A program made the translations under genes and the position numbers. From contig CALXNI010000049.1 of the NCBI GenBank assembly GCA_944389715.1, forward strand, positions 1 through 28,992: DNA of 28,992 nucleotides, given 5' to 3'. The number at the start of each line of letters is the position of its first letter. The first letter of the stretch is position 1. The notes beneath the pieces were generated by a model. It was not told the origin of the DNA. It saw only the letters and a program-made list of their open reading frames with translations, and made no database searches. Source of the DNA: an uncultured Clostridia bacterium (GTDB lineage Bacteria > Bacillota > Clostridia > TANB77 > CAG-508). This document shows positions 17,963-25,838 of the stretch, one piece after another.

Positions 17963-20634
17963 TTATTTCATTACTGGTTTGTATAAAACTTTTCCAAATT
18001 TATTTTCATTTATCTTTTTCTGCATTTCTATTAAAAATATTGGTAGTATTGATATTAAAATTGTATATAACCATTGAATGTTATTTAATGGTACTACTTC
18101 AAATATTTTTGCTATTTGTGGAATTGCAACAACTGCTAATTGCATAATTATTCCTAATATAAATGCTCCTATTAAATATATGTTTTTAAAAATACCTACT
18201 TTAAATATAGATTCTTCACTTCTAATATTAAAGCTGTGTATTAGTTCTAACATACTAAGTGATATAAATGCCATTGTTCTTCCTACTTCTAAGCCATAAA
18301 GGTTAGTTCCTAAACTAAATGCAAATAATGTAAGTACTCCTATCATAGTTCCTTCTACAAATATTTTCCCCCATAGTCCATCTGCAAATAGACCTTTTTT
18401 AGAATCTTTTGGTTTTTTATCCATTATGTTTTTATCTACTGGCTCTAATCCTAGAGCTATTGCTGGAAATGAGTCTGTTATTAAATTAATCCATAGTAGT
18501 TGTATTGCTAAAAGAGGAGTATCTAATCCTAGTAATAATCCTAAAAATATCGCAACAATTTCTCCTACATTTGTTGAAATTAAAAAATGTATTGCTTTTT
18601 TTATATTCTCATATATATGTCTACCATTTTTAACCGCTTCTACAATTGTTACAAAATTATCATCTGCAAGTATCATATCAGATGCATTTTTGGCAACATC
18701 TGTACCTCCGTTTACCCATAGATACACCTATATCTGCATTTTTTAATGCTGGTGCATCATTTACTCCGTCTCCTGTCATTGCAACCACATTTCCGTTTTG
18801 CTTGAAATGCTTTTACAATTCTTACTTTATGTTCTGGTGAAACTCTTGCAAATACTGAATAGTTCATTATATTTTTTTCTAATTCTTTTTGAGGAATTTT
18901 GTCTAGTTCTTCTCCTGTTATAGCTATATCTCCTATTTTTAAAATTCCTAATTCTTTAGCTATTGCTTTTGCTGTAATTATATGGTCTCCTGTAATCATT
19001 ACTGTTTTTATTCCTGCTTTTCTACAAGTTAATACCGCTTCTTTTACTCCTTCTCTAGGAGGATCTATCATTCCGAAGTAAGCCCACAAATATTAAATTA
19101 TCCTCTAGCTTACTGTCAATTTTATTTGGAAGTTTATCTAAATCGTAATATGCCACAGCTATTACTCTTAAAGCATTTTTTGCCATTTCTTCGTTTTTAT
19201 TTAATATGTTTAGTCTACTATTACTGTTTAATTCTTCTATTTTTCCATTAATATATACTTTATTACATTTTTTTATTAGCACATCTGGTGCTCCTTTTGT
19301 TATAACTCTATATTTGTTTCCAAGCTTATGTATTGTTGTCATTAACTTTCTTTCAGAATCAAATGGTATATCATTTATTCTTTTTTCTTCTCTATATATG
19401 TCATCTTTGTTTATGCCTTCAGAGATAGCAGCATTTACAAGTGCTACTTCTGTTGGTTCACCTTCTGCATATGCTTTTTTGTCTTTATATACTATATTAC
19501 AATCTGTACACATTGAAGCAATTTTTAATATAAATTTTTTGTCTTTTATGTTTATATTCTTATATGCTCCTTCTATTTTTATAACCTTCATCTTGTTTTG
19601 TGTTAGAGTTCCAGTTTTGTCTGAACATATAACTGAGGAACTTCCTAGAGTTTCTACTGCAGGGAGTTTTCTAATTATGCTATTTTTTTTAGCCATTTTT
19701 GTAACACCAATTGATAGCATAATTGTAACAATTGCTGGGAGGCCTTCTGGTATTGCTGCAACTGCAAGTCCTACAGATGTCATAAACATTTCATTAACAG
19801 GTATTCTCTTAAATAATCCTATTATAAATATTAAGAAACATATAAAAAGTGCAGCTAGTCCCAATTTTTTTCCGAACTTCTCCGTAGTTTTCTTTGGAGT
19901 GGAGTTTCTGGTGCTTCATCTGATACAATTAAACTTGCAATTTTTCCAACTTTTGTGTTCATTCCTGTATCTGTTACAATTGCTTCTGCATGTCCTGATA
20001 CTGCAATTGTTGTTGCAAATGCCATATTTATCATATCACCAATCGGAGTATTTTCATTTAATACAGCTTTTTCATCTTTTAGAACTGGAACTGTTTCACC
20101 AGTTAAAGCTGACTCTTCAACTTTTAAATTGTATGATTTTATAAGTCTACTATCAGCAGGAATATATGCTCCTGTTTCGATAATAATATAGTCTCCTGGA
20201 ACTACATCAGTACTTGGAATTATTTTAATTTCTCCGTCTCTTTTAACTTTTGCTGTTGGTGCTGACATCTTTTTTAAAGCCTCTAAGGATTTTTCGGCTT
20301 TTGCTTCTTGTATTACACCCATTATTGCATTCAGTACTACAATAAAGATTATAATAACTGAATCTAGATAATCTCCTGTTTTTTCTATAAATGCAACAAT
20401 TGCTGATATAATTGCAGCAATTATTAATATTATTATCATAAAATCATTAAATTGTTTTATAAACTTTATAAAAATACTTTCTTTTTTACTTTCTGCTAAT
20501 TTATTTTTTCCTACTCGTTCCCTTATTTTCTCTACCTGAGTTTCACTTAAACCTGTATTTAAATCAGTCCTTAGTTTATTTACTACTTCACCTATAGATA
20601 ATGTATGCCACATAAATATCTCTCCTTTGTACAT
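17963..20634 (-). CDS. P-type Ca2+-transporting ATPase, needs five +1 shifts
   Basis: This P2-type ATPase exports Ca2+ (or related cations) at the cost of ATP. The N-terminal cation ATPase domain has LSIGEVVNKLRTDLNTGLSE; the actuator has LTGETVPV (about residue 180). PEGLP (about 295) is the ion-binding helix and SDKTGTLTQNKM (about 342) holds the phosphorylated Asp. MITGD, then MTGDGVNDAPALKNADIGVSMG (about 618-639) form the hinge, and the C-terminal transmembrane bundle has LLWINLITDSFPAIALG. Five CGG sites break it, at Gly251, Gly254, Gly520, Gly613 and Gly641. Skipping all five gives 888 residues, the normal SERCA-like bacterial length. Two sites lie only 10 nt apart. A GGAGAG site precedes the ATG and no operon partner is seen. 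Confidence 0.95.
18707..18710 (-). other. CGG +1 frameshift site (CGGA, ATPase Gly641)
   Basis: AAA then CGGA-GGT. The shift restores VSMGKGGTDVAKNASDM. Confidence 0.9.
18792..18795 (-). other. CGG +1 frameshift site (CGGA, ATPase Gly613)
   Basis: AAA then CGGA. The shift restores QAKGNVVAMTGDGVNDAP. A GAC-GGA a few codons on contains an out-of-frame CGG that needs no shift. Confidence 0.92.
19072..19075 (-). other. CGG +1 frameshift site (CGGA, ATPase Gly520)
   Basis: CTT then CGGA. The shift restores VGLLGMIDPPRE, a conserved P-type ATPase stretch. Confidence 0.93.
19871..19874 (-). other. CGG +1 frameshift site (CGGA, ATPase Gly254)
   Basis: GTT then CGGA, three codons after the site at 19881-19884. 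Both shifts together restore PLQRKLGEVGKKLG. Confidence 0.9.
19881..19884 (-). other. CGG +1 frameshift site (CGGA, ATPase Gly251)
   Basis: CTA then CGGA. It is the first of two sites 10 nt apart, at the start of the third transmembrane segment. Confidence 0.9.
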
Positions 20635-20679
20635 TATTAATTAATTTTATGCACGGACAAGATAATTATTACAAAAAAT

Positions 20680-20730
20680 ATAGGTTAATGTTCATACTGA
20701 CTATAAATTTTATCTTGAACATTAACCTAT
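20680..20730 (-). terminator. Terminator after the SCP2-ADH-ALDH operon
   Basis: A 15-bp perfect stem (TAGGTTAATGTTCA plus one pair) around a 21-nt loop, followed on the minus strand by TATTTTTTG. It begins four nt after the ALDH stop codon. Confidence 0.8.
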
Positions 20731-20733
20731 TAT

Positions 20734-22113
20734 TTATCTCATAAAAATTCTTATAATTTTATCATTTATTTTTTTATATGGATGATACCTCATCGGTAAA
20801 TCTAACCAATTAGCTTTTTTTACTATACTTTTATAATTGCTAAATGTTTTAAAACTGTATTCTCCATGATATTCACCCATTCCACTATATCCTACTCCTC
20901 CAAATCCCATTTTTGTTGTTGCAAGATGTATTATTGTATCATTTATACATCCACCTCCGAATGCAACTTCTTTTAAAAATCTATTTTCTACTTTTTTATT
21001 GGTGGTAAATAAATATAGTGCTAATGGTTTATAATTACTATTAATATAATTTATAACTTCATTTATATTGTCGAATTCTATAATTGGAAGAACTGGTCCA
21101 AATATTTCTCCTTGCATAGCTTTTGAGTTCATATCTTTATTATCTATTAATGTTGGCTCTATTTTTAATGTTTCTTTATTATATTTTCCTCCAAATAGTA
21201 ATAATTTTTTATCTACATCATTTATAATTTCTACTACACTATCAAATTGCTTTTGATTAATCATTTTAGGATATTCTTCGTTGTTTAGAGGACTATCTCC
21301 TAAAAATTGTTTTATATATTCTTTTGCATAATTTATAAATTCTTGTTTAATATCTTTATGCACAAAAGCATAATCTGGTGCTACACAAGTTTGACCACTA
21401 TTTAATAACTTTCCAAATACTATTCTTTTAGCAGCCAGTTTAACATTTGATTTTTTGTCTACTATTGCAGGGCTTTTTCCTCCCAGCTCTAATGTTAGTG
21501 GTGTTAAATTTTTTGTTGCTGCCTCCATTATAATTTTACCAACTCTTGCACTTCCTGTGTAAAAAATATAATCAAATTTTTGCTCTAATATTTCTGTTGC
21601 TACCTTTCTGTCTCCCAAAATTGTTTTTACATGCTCTTTTTCAAAGGTTTCATCAAATATTTTTTTCATTATATTGGAAGTATGTACAGAACGTGATGAC
21701 GGATTTACAATAACACAATTTCCTGCCGCAACAGCTCCTATTAAAGGTTGAACTGTAAGTAAAAATGGATAATTCCAAGGTGATATTACTAAAACAATAC
21801 CATATGGTTCTGCTATTCTAAAACTCGTACTAGGGAATTGTGCTAATGGAGACAATTTATAATCTTTTTTACTCCATTTTTTTACATTCTTTATTGCACA
21901 GTTTAAGTCTTCTAGTACCATTCCTATTTCAGCCATGTAAGATTCTGTACTACTTTTCCCCAAATCTTTTTTTAGTGCATCACATATCTCTTTTTCATGT
22001 TCTTTTATTTTAATTTTTAATTTTTTTAATTTTTCTATTCTATAATTTACATCTTTAGTTTTTTGTGTGTTAAAAAATTCTCTTTGTTTTTTTACTATTT
22101 CTTCAATTTCCAA
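20734..22113 (-). CDS. Aldehyde dehydrogenase, class 3 type
   Basis: It oxidises aldehydes (probably long-chain or aromatic) to acids with NAD(P)+. The 459-residue protein shows VISPWNYPFLL (about residue 107), the catalytic glutamate in LELGGKSPA (about 208) and the catalytic cysteine in NSGQTCVAPDY (about 242), then EIFGPVLPI and the class 3 C-terminal FSNYKSIVKK. There is no signal peptide; a basic, hydrophobic C terminus could bind membrane, as in fatty aldehyde dehydrogenases. The start is TTG at 22113, directly abutting the stop codon of the upstream dehydrogenase, with AAAGAGG upstream, so the two are translationally coupled. No zero-frame CGG is present; TTC-GGA is out of frame. Confidence 0.92.
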   Translation of the reverse strand: MEIEEIVKKQREFFNTQKTKDVNYRIEKLKKLKIKIKEHEKEICDALKKDLGKSSTESYMAEIGMVLEDLNCAIKNVKKWSKKDYKLSPLAQFPSTSFRIAEPYGIVLVISPWNYPFLLTVQPLIGAVAAGNCVIVNPSSRSVHTSNIMKKIFDETFEKEHVKTILGDRKVATEILEQKFDYIFYTGSARVGKIIMEAATKNLTPLTLELGGKSPAIVDKKSNVKLAAKRIVFGKLLNSGQTCVAPDYAFVHKDIKQEFINYAKEYIKQFLGDSPLNNEEYPKMINQKQFDSVVEIINDVDKKLLLFGGKYNKETLKIEPTLIDNKDMNSKAMQGEIFGPVLPIIEFDNINEVINYINSNYKPLALYLFTTNKKVENRFLKEVAFGGGCINDTIIHLATTKMGFGGVGYSGMGEYHGEYSFKTFSNYKSIVKKANWLDLPMRYHPYKKINDKIIRIFMR

Positions 22114-23295
22114 TTAAAACGCCTCTTTCAATATATTTTTTACGTCCTCAATATTTGCTTTTTTAGGATTTACTATCAGTGCTCCATCATTTATAGCAGT
22201 TTTTGCAATTTTGTCAAAATCTTCTTCTTTAACTCCTGCTTCTGATAATTTTGTTTTAAGTCCTGATAACTTATTCAATTTATTAAGCATTTCTTCTATA
22301 TATTCTATTGTTTTATCTGCCCTTTGCTCTTTTGGAGTATTACTGTATACTTCTTCTCCTGCTATATACAAAAGGAGTTTAGAATAGTCTTCTTCTAATT
22401 TATCTTTATTGTATCTCATGCAATGTGGCATTAATATTGCCATTGCATCTCCATGGGGAACTCTTGATATTCCTCCTACTGCATGTCCTATTGCATGTAT
22501 TATTCCAACCATCGAATTAGAAAATGCACTTCCTGCCATAAGAGAAGCATTTGCCATAGCAAGTCTTGCTTTTTTATTTTTTCCATTTTTTACTGTCTCT
22601 TCTAAATTATCTCTAATTAATTCTATTGCTGCAGTTGCATATGCATCACTCATAGGATTTTTTTGTAAACAGGTATAACTTTCTATTGCATGGCATAAAG
22701 CATCCATTCCTGTTGATGCAGTTATTTTAGGCGGCATTGTAATTGTCATTCTTGTATCTAAAACTGCCACATCTGGAAGTAAAAAATAAGATATAAATTC
22801 CATTTTAATGTTTTCTAATTTGTTTAGTATAACTGCAACTAGTGTAACTTCTGAGCCAGTTCCTGAAGTTGTTGGTATTGCAACAAAAGGAATATGTTTT
22901 CCGTAATTTATAAGCTCGCATCCTGCTAAATCCATTATGCTATTTCTTGATTGAGATAAAACCATTCTTACACCTTTGGCTGTGTCTATTACAGATCCTC
23001 CTCCTAATGCAATTAGGCTATCACAATCTAATTTTTTATATTCTTCTATAATTTCATTTATAACTTCTATTGATGAATCTGTCGGAATTTCAGTATATAT
23101 TCCTCCTATTTCTAAATTATCTATTATTGCATCTTTTAAAATTTGTAATGTTCCTATTTTTTCTAATGTTTTATCTGTTAAAATCAATGTTTTTTTTGCT
23201 CCTAATGATTTTAATTCATGCGGTATATTTTCTAAAGCAAATTCTCCAGATAATATTTTAGTTGAATTTTGGTATTCGTAATATTTTGGTATCAT
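22114..23295 (-). CDS. Iron-containing alcohol dehydrogenase
   Basis: Group III Fe-ADHs interconvert alcohols and aldehydes with NAD(P)H. GGGSVIDTAKG (about residue 90) binds the cofactor. Metal ligands are visible in the ASTGMDALCHAIESY region (about 185-199) and GIIHAIGHAVGG (about 256-267). I chose the ATG at 23295 (MIPKYYEYQN) over one six codons upstream because AGGAGAG lies five nt before it; this gives 393 residues, the usual length. It is the second gene of a three-gene operon; the upstream SCP2-like stop lies 14 nt before the start. With the aldehyde dehydrogenase it suggests alcohol-aldehyde-acid conversion. Confidence 0.93.
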   Translation of the reverse strand: MIPKYYEYQNSTKILSGEFALENIPHELKSLGAKKTLILTDKTLEKIGTLQILKDAIIDNLEIGGIYTEIPTDSSIEVINEIIEEYKKLDCDSLIALGGGSVIDTAKGVRMVLSQSRNSIMDLAGCELINYGKHIPFVAIPTTSGTGSEVTLVAVILNKLENIKMEFISYFLLPDVAVLDTRMTITMPPKITASTGMDALCHAIESYTCLQKNPMSDAYATAAIELIRDNLEETVKNGKNKKARLAMANASLMAGSAFSNSMVGIIHAIGHAVGGISRVPHGDAMAILMPHCMRYNKDKLEEDYSKLLLYIAGEEVYSNTPKEQRADKTIEYIEEMLNKLNKLSGLKTKLSEAGVKEEDFDKIAKTAINDGALIVNPKKANIEDVKNILKEAF

Positions 23296-23309
23296 TTTAC
23301 TCTCCTGTC

Positions 23310-23810
23310 TCATATATTTGTTAATACATATATATATGTACGTAATATATTAGTTCCTTTTTTTGATACTTCTTTTAAAATATGTTTTGTTATTATTTTT
23401 GGAAATAAATATACTTCTACTAAATCTATTACCCTTACTAATGTCATAGCTTTATTTATTTCTCCTTTTAATGTAAATCTATGCTCAGCATATGCACTTG
23501 CAACGCCTAGCCTTCCTGTAAACATTAAAAAAGCTGCATCAATACTTTTAAATTTTATTATTATATCTGCATTTTTAGTTTCTTTTATTTTTACTATTTT
23601 TTTATTTTCTTTTTTTATACATAAATTTACATTTTTTACTCCTGTTTCTATAATAAATGTAAAACCTTCGTTCCAAGAATCAATTTCTTCTTTTGCAGAC
23701 TTGTCAAATTTATAACAAGCTTTAAATCCTCTGTACAAAAAGAAAAGAACTATTCTAGAAATAAAAGCCTTTAGGTCGTTTGAAATTTTTCTTTTTATAG
23801 ATACTTTCAT
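23310..23810 (-). CDS. SCP2-like lipid-binding protein
   Basis: The product is 166 residues. It starts with a basic amphipathic region and a hydrophobic stretch, then a domain that resembles the SCP2 sterol/lipid carrier fold: beta strands around VNLCIKKENKKIVKIKE, DIIIKFKSIDAAFLMFTGRLG and HRFTLKGEINKAM. The match is by pattern only. It probably binds fatty acyl or other lipid ligands. AAAGGAG precedes the ATG. It is the first gene after the operator/promoter at 23826-23871, ahead of the alcohol and aldehyde dehydrogenases, so a lipid-related role is consistent. Confidence 0.65.
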   Translation of the reverse strand: MKVSIKRKISNDLKAFISRIVLFFLYRGFKACYKFDKSAKEEIDSWNEGFTFIIETGVKNVNLCIKKENKKIVKIKETKNADIIIKFKSIDAAFLMFTGRLGVASAYAEHRFTLKGEINKAMTLVRVIDLVEVYLFPKIITKHILKEVSKKGTNILRTYIYVLTNI

Positions 23811-23825
23811 TTGTTACTCCTTTTT

Positions 23826-23846
23826 ATCTAGTATCGGATACTAGAT
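23826..23846. promoter_or_regulatory. Palindromic operator of the SCP2-ADH-ALDH operon
   Basis: Half-sites ATCTAGTATC and GATACTAGAT form a perfect 21-bp palindrome around a central G. It overlaps the -10 box. The same site with one change lies before the acyl-CoA synthetase at 28784-28804. Size and symmetry suit a TetR-family repressor, which is not encoded in this window. Confidence 0.85.
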
Positions 23847-23871
23847 TATCATATGTAAAATAATATGTCAA
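23843..23871 (-). promoter_or_regulatory. Promoter of the SCP2-ADH-ALDH operon
   Basis: On the minus strand, -35 TTGACA (23871-23866), a 17-bp spacer and -10 TAATCT (23848-23843). The operator covers the -10 and start site, so a bound protein would block polymerase. Confidence 0.85.
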
Positions 23872-23894
23872 TATATTAATTTTTTGTGATTTTG

Positions 23895-23972
23895 CAGGCG
23901 ATTAAAATCGCATTATTATTCAGTCTAAAATTCAAAAATATAGAGTATGTAGGGTCGATTTTAATCGCCCGC
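23895..23972. repeat. REP-like hairpin pair, block D
   Basis: CAGGCGATTAAAATCG (from 23895) and GGTCGATTTTAATCGCCCGC (to 23972) are each hairpins and also complementary to each other. They relate to the third hairpin of block A. The remainder of this gap holds the operator on one side and the 24007-24177 repeat on the other. Confidence 0.65.
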
Positions 23973-24006
23973 TCTCCAAAGAAATTACTAAAATATAAAT
24001 TATAAT

Positions 24007-24177
24007 CTGTTAAAAACATAAATTTATTCAGCTCCTCGGCTCAATACGTGTTTTAGCAATTCTATTGTTAAATTGAACGAGCCTCTCGGTCTCCCGCTTC
24101 CTCCTTCAATTTTCCTTAAGAATTGCACAAACACTCCAATCACATTCGTCGCTTCATAAATTGATGTGTTTTAACAG
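24007..24177. repeat. MITE-like 171-bp repeat, copy 2
   Basis: Same orientation and same terminal inverted repeats as 1-172, with changes mainly in the middle (about 24064-24095). Similarity continues to about 24233, ending beside the deacetylase stop codon. Confidence 0.8.
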
Positions 24178-24236
24178 ATTTATAATATTTTGCATTTAAT
24201 ATTACAATTTATAATTTTAGTCTGAAGATTAACACA

Positions 24237-25016
24237 TTATATATTTTTATGTTGTGTGCCGTTGCTATCAATTGTATAATTTTCTTTATATATCAATTCT
24301 GATACAGTTACTGGCTCATATCCTTTTTCTTTAATGTTTTTTATAATCATATCTAGACTAAGTGCTGTATTTTCTGTTCCATTGTGCATTAAAATAATAC
24401 TACCTTTATCTAATTTACTTTCTATTCTTTCCCACATTGCTTCTGCTGTTAATCCGTTATAGTCTAGTGTATCTATATTCCATTGTACCATTATATGATT
24501 ATTATCTTCTGATGCCTTTACTACTGTATCATTATATTCTCCATATGGTCCTCTATATAAGCTAGTTCCTGCTCCTGTTATTTGTTTTATTCTATCTGAG
24601 CATTTAGTTATTTCTTCTACATTTTTTTCATAGTTTAAATTGTTTACATGTGCATGTGATTCTGAATGGTTTGCAATTTCGTTTCCGCTTTCATATATTT
24701 TTTTTACTGCATCTGGAAATTTTGCTGCCCAATCTCCTACAATAAAAAATGTTGCCTTAACTTGATTGTTAGATAATGTTTCTAATATTAAATCAATATC
24801 ATCTGCATTCCATGCACAATTTATTGTAAGTGCTACTTTATTTTCTTCAGTATCTACAGAATATATAGGTAGTAGTTTAGATGTACTAGAAGAAGTTTCT
24901 ATAGTGTTGCCAATTGTATTTTGTTTAAATACTGTTGCTAGTAAAAAAAGTACTAGTACTGTACTCAAAGCAATTGCAACTGATAATATTTTATCTTTAT
25001 TTGTTACATAAAACAT
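24237..25016 (-). CDS. Membrane-anchored polysaccharide deacetylase (NodB domain, PdaB-like)
   Basis: NodB-type enzymes remove N-acetyl groups from peptidoglycan or other glycans outside the cell. The 259-residue protein has one transmembrane helix (about residues 12-27), then the NodB domain: motif 1 region VALTINCAWNADD (about 61-73), motif 2 NHSESH (metal-binding histidines, about 116-121), motif 3 YRGPYGEY, motif 4 WNIDTLDYNG and motif 5 SIILMHNG. In motif 1 the expected catalytic Asp (TFDD, or FDAAW in PdaB relatives) is replaced by Asn, so activity may be reduced or lost. GGGGGA precedes the ATG. It is alone between a repeat and a terminator. Confidence 0.88.
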   Translation of the reverse strand: MFYVTNKDKILSVAIALSTVLVLFLLATVFKQNTIGNTIETSSSTSKLLPIYSVDTEENKVALTINCAWNADDIDLILETLSNNQVKATFFIVGDWAAKFPDAVKKIYESGNEIANHSESHAHVNNLNYEKNVEEITKCSDRIKQITGAGTSLYRGPYGEYNDTVVKASEDNNHIMVQWNIDTLDYNGLTAEAMWERIESKLDKGSIILMHNGTENTALSLDMIIKNIKEKGYEPVTVSELIYKENYTIDSNGTQHKNI

Positions 25017-25090
25017 ATATAATCCCCCTAAAATAAGCTTATTTAATCTTATTCATTTTTTTAGTGGATTATGAATGTATAATAGCATAA

Positions 25091-25129
25091 AAATAGGCAG
25101 AAAACTTTTTTACTGTTTTCTACCTATTT
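25091..25129 (-). terminator. Terminator after hsp20
   Basis: AAATAGGCAGAAAAC and GTTTTCTACCTATTT form a 15-bp stem with one mismatch, followed on the minus strand by TTTTTATG. It lies between the Hsp20 stop and the deacetylase start. Confidence 0.75.
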
Positions 25130-25175
25130 ACAATTTATTATTTTAGATAAAAACTTTACCCTCAACATTTTTATG

Positions 25176-25195
25176 GACGGACACAAGGCCCGCCC
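25176..25195. repeat. REP-like hairpin, 'ACACAAGGCCC' type, copy 2
   Basis: GACGGACACAAGGCCCGCCC, followed by TTAATATTGATA, a linker like that in the REP-like blocks. The partner copy is at 6364-6388. Confidence 0.55.
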
Positions 25196-25222
25196 TTAAT
25201 ATTGATACCATTATGTGTGTTA

Positions 25223-25642
25223 CTAATCTTCTATTTCGATGTATTTTGTTTCTGGCAATTCTTTTTTGTCTTCTTTCTTTGGAACTTCTACTTTTAACGT
25301 TCCGTTTTTAAAAGATGCTTTAATATCTTCATTTTTTACTGCATCTCCTACATAAAAGCTTCTTGAGCATGAACCCATATATCTTTCTCTACGTACATAT
25401 TTTCCTTTTTCTTTTTCTTCGTTTTCTGAGTTCATTGATGCATGTACTGTTAAATATCCATCTTCTACACTTAATTTTATATCCTCTTTTTTGTATCCTG
25501 GTAAGTCAACATCAATTACGTATTTGTCTTTATGTTCTTTAATGTCTGTTTTCATCACTTTACTTTCATTATTTGCAAAAAATGGATCTCTAAACATATC
25601 CTCTAATAAATCAAAATCATTTCTTCTTGGTATCATCATCAT
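25223..25642 (-). CDS. Small heat-shock protein, Hsp20 family
   Basis: Hsp20 proteins hold unfolding proteins in a refoldable state. The 139-residue protein has a short N terminus (RRNDFDLLEDMFRDPFF) and a full alpha-crystallin domain (about residues 30-120): DIKEHKDKYVIDVDLPGYKKEDIKLSVEDGYLTV, then the core FKNGTLKVEVPK. The C-terminal part is PETKYIEIED, with no clear IxI motif except IEI. I chose the ATG at 25642 (MMMIPRRN) because AAAGGAAG lies nine nt upstream; a longer reading adds 13 residues. Its promoter overlaps a CIRCE-like operator, so HrcA control is likely. AAC-GGA is out of frame and no shift is needed. Confidence 0.93.
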   Translation of the reverse strand: MMMIPRRNDFDLLEDMFRDPFFANNESKVMKTDIKEHKDKYVIDVDLPGYKKEDIKLSVEDGYLTVHASMNSENEEKEKGKYVRRERYMGSCSRSFYVGDAVKNEDIKASFKNGTLKVEVPKKEDKKELPETKYIEIED

Positions 25643-25737
25643 ATAAATCAACTTCCTTTCATTTTTATGTGTTGACACCATTTAGGTAGCACATATTTAA
25701 TTTTTATAAAAGATATCTTTTACTTTTTACATAAGTA

Positions 25738-25765
25738 ATTATATCACTTATTTTAGCAATGTCAA
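25738..25765 (-). promoter_or_regulatory. Promoter of hsp20
   Basis: On the minus strand, -35 TTGACA (25765-25760), a 16-bp spacer and a perfect -10 TATAAT (25743-25738). The -35 lies inside the CIRCE-like element. Confidence 0.85.
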
Positions 25766-25779
25766 GAGGAAAGTGCTAA
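25753..25779. promoter_or_regulatory. CIRCE-like HrcA operator
   Basis: TTAGCACTT, nine bases, CATTGCTAA. The consensus is TTAGCACTC-N9-GAGTGCTAA; the spacing is exact, with one change in the left half and two in the right. It overlaps the hsp20 -35. Confidence 0.75.
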
Positions 25780-25802
25780 TTTTTTTAAATTTTTTTAAAT
25801 TA

Positions 25803-25838
25803 AAAAAAGAACACCTCTTTGTTGAGGTGCTGTTTTTT
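25803..25838. terminator. Bidirectional terminator after the 52-residue ORF
   Basis: CACCTC and GAGGTG form a stem, extended by flanking A and T tracts that give T-runs on both strands. It overlaps the stop codon of the small ORF. Confidence 0.75.

Noticed and set aside
19206..20144. A 312-residue plus-strand open frame
   Set aside because: It is antisense to the Ca2+ ATPase, has no ribosome site and has a composition typical of a shadow frame.
1924..20634. The 16 breaks as sequencing or assembly errors
   Set aside because: All insertions have the same phase and precede Gly codons, while many GGA triplets in other phases or after other bases are untouched, and intact genes lie between. Not excluded without reads, so it is kept as the main refuting test.
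1924..20634. The seven broken genes as pseudogenes
   Set aside because: They include core genes (ftsK, radA, disA), all motifs are intact, and there is no other decay: no other indels and no in-frame stops after correction.
1924..20634. CGG simply reassigned to Trp, Gln or Gly as a triplet
   Set aside because: Triplet reading leaves the wrong frame and an early stop at each site; only reading four bases restores the protein.
20635..20733. Riboswitch before the ATPase
   Set aside because: The only structure is a simple hairpin with a T-tract right after the ALDH stop, better explained as a terminator.
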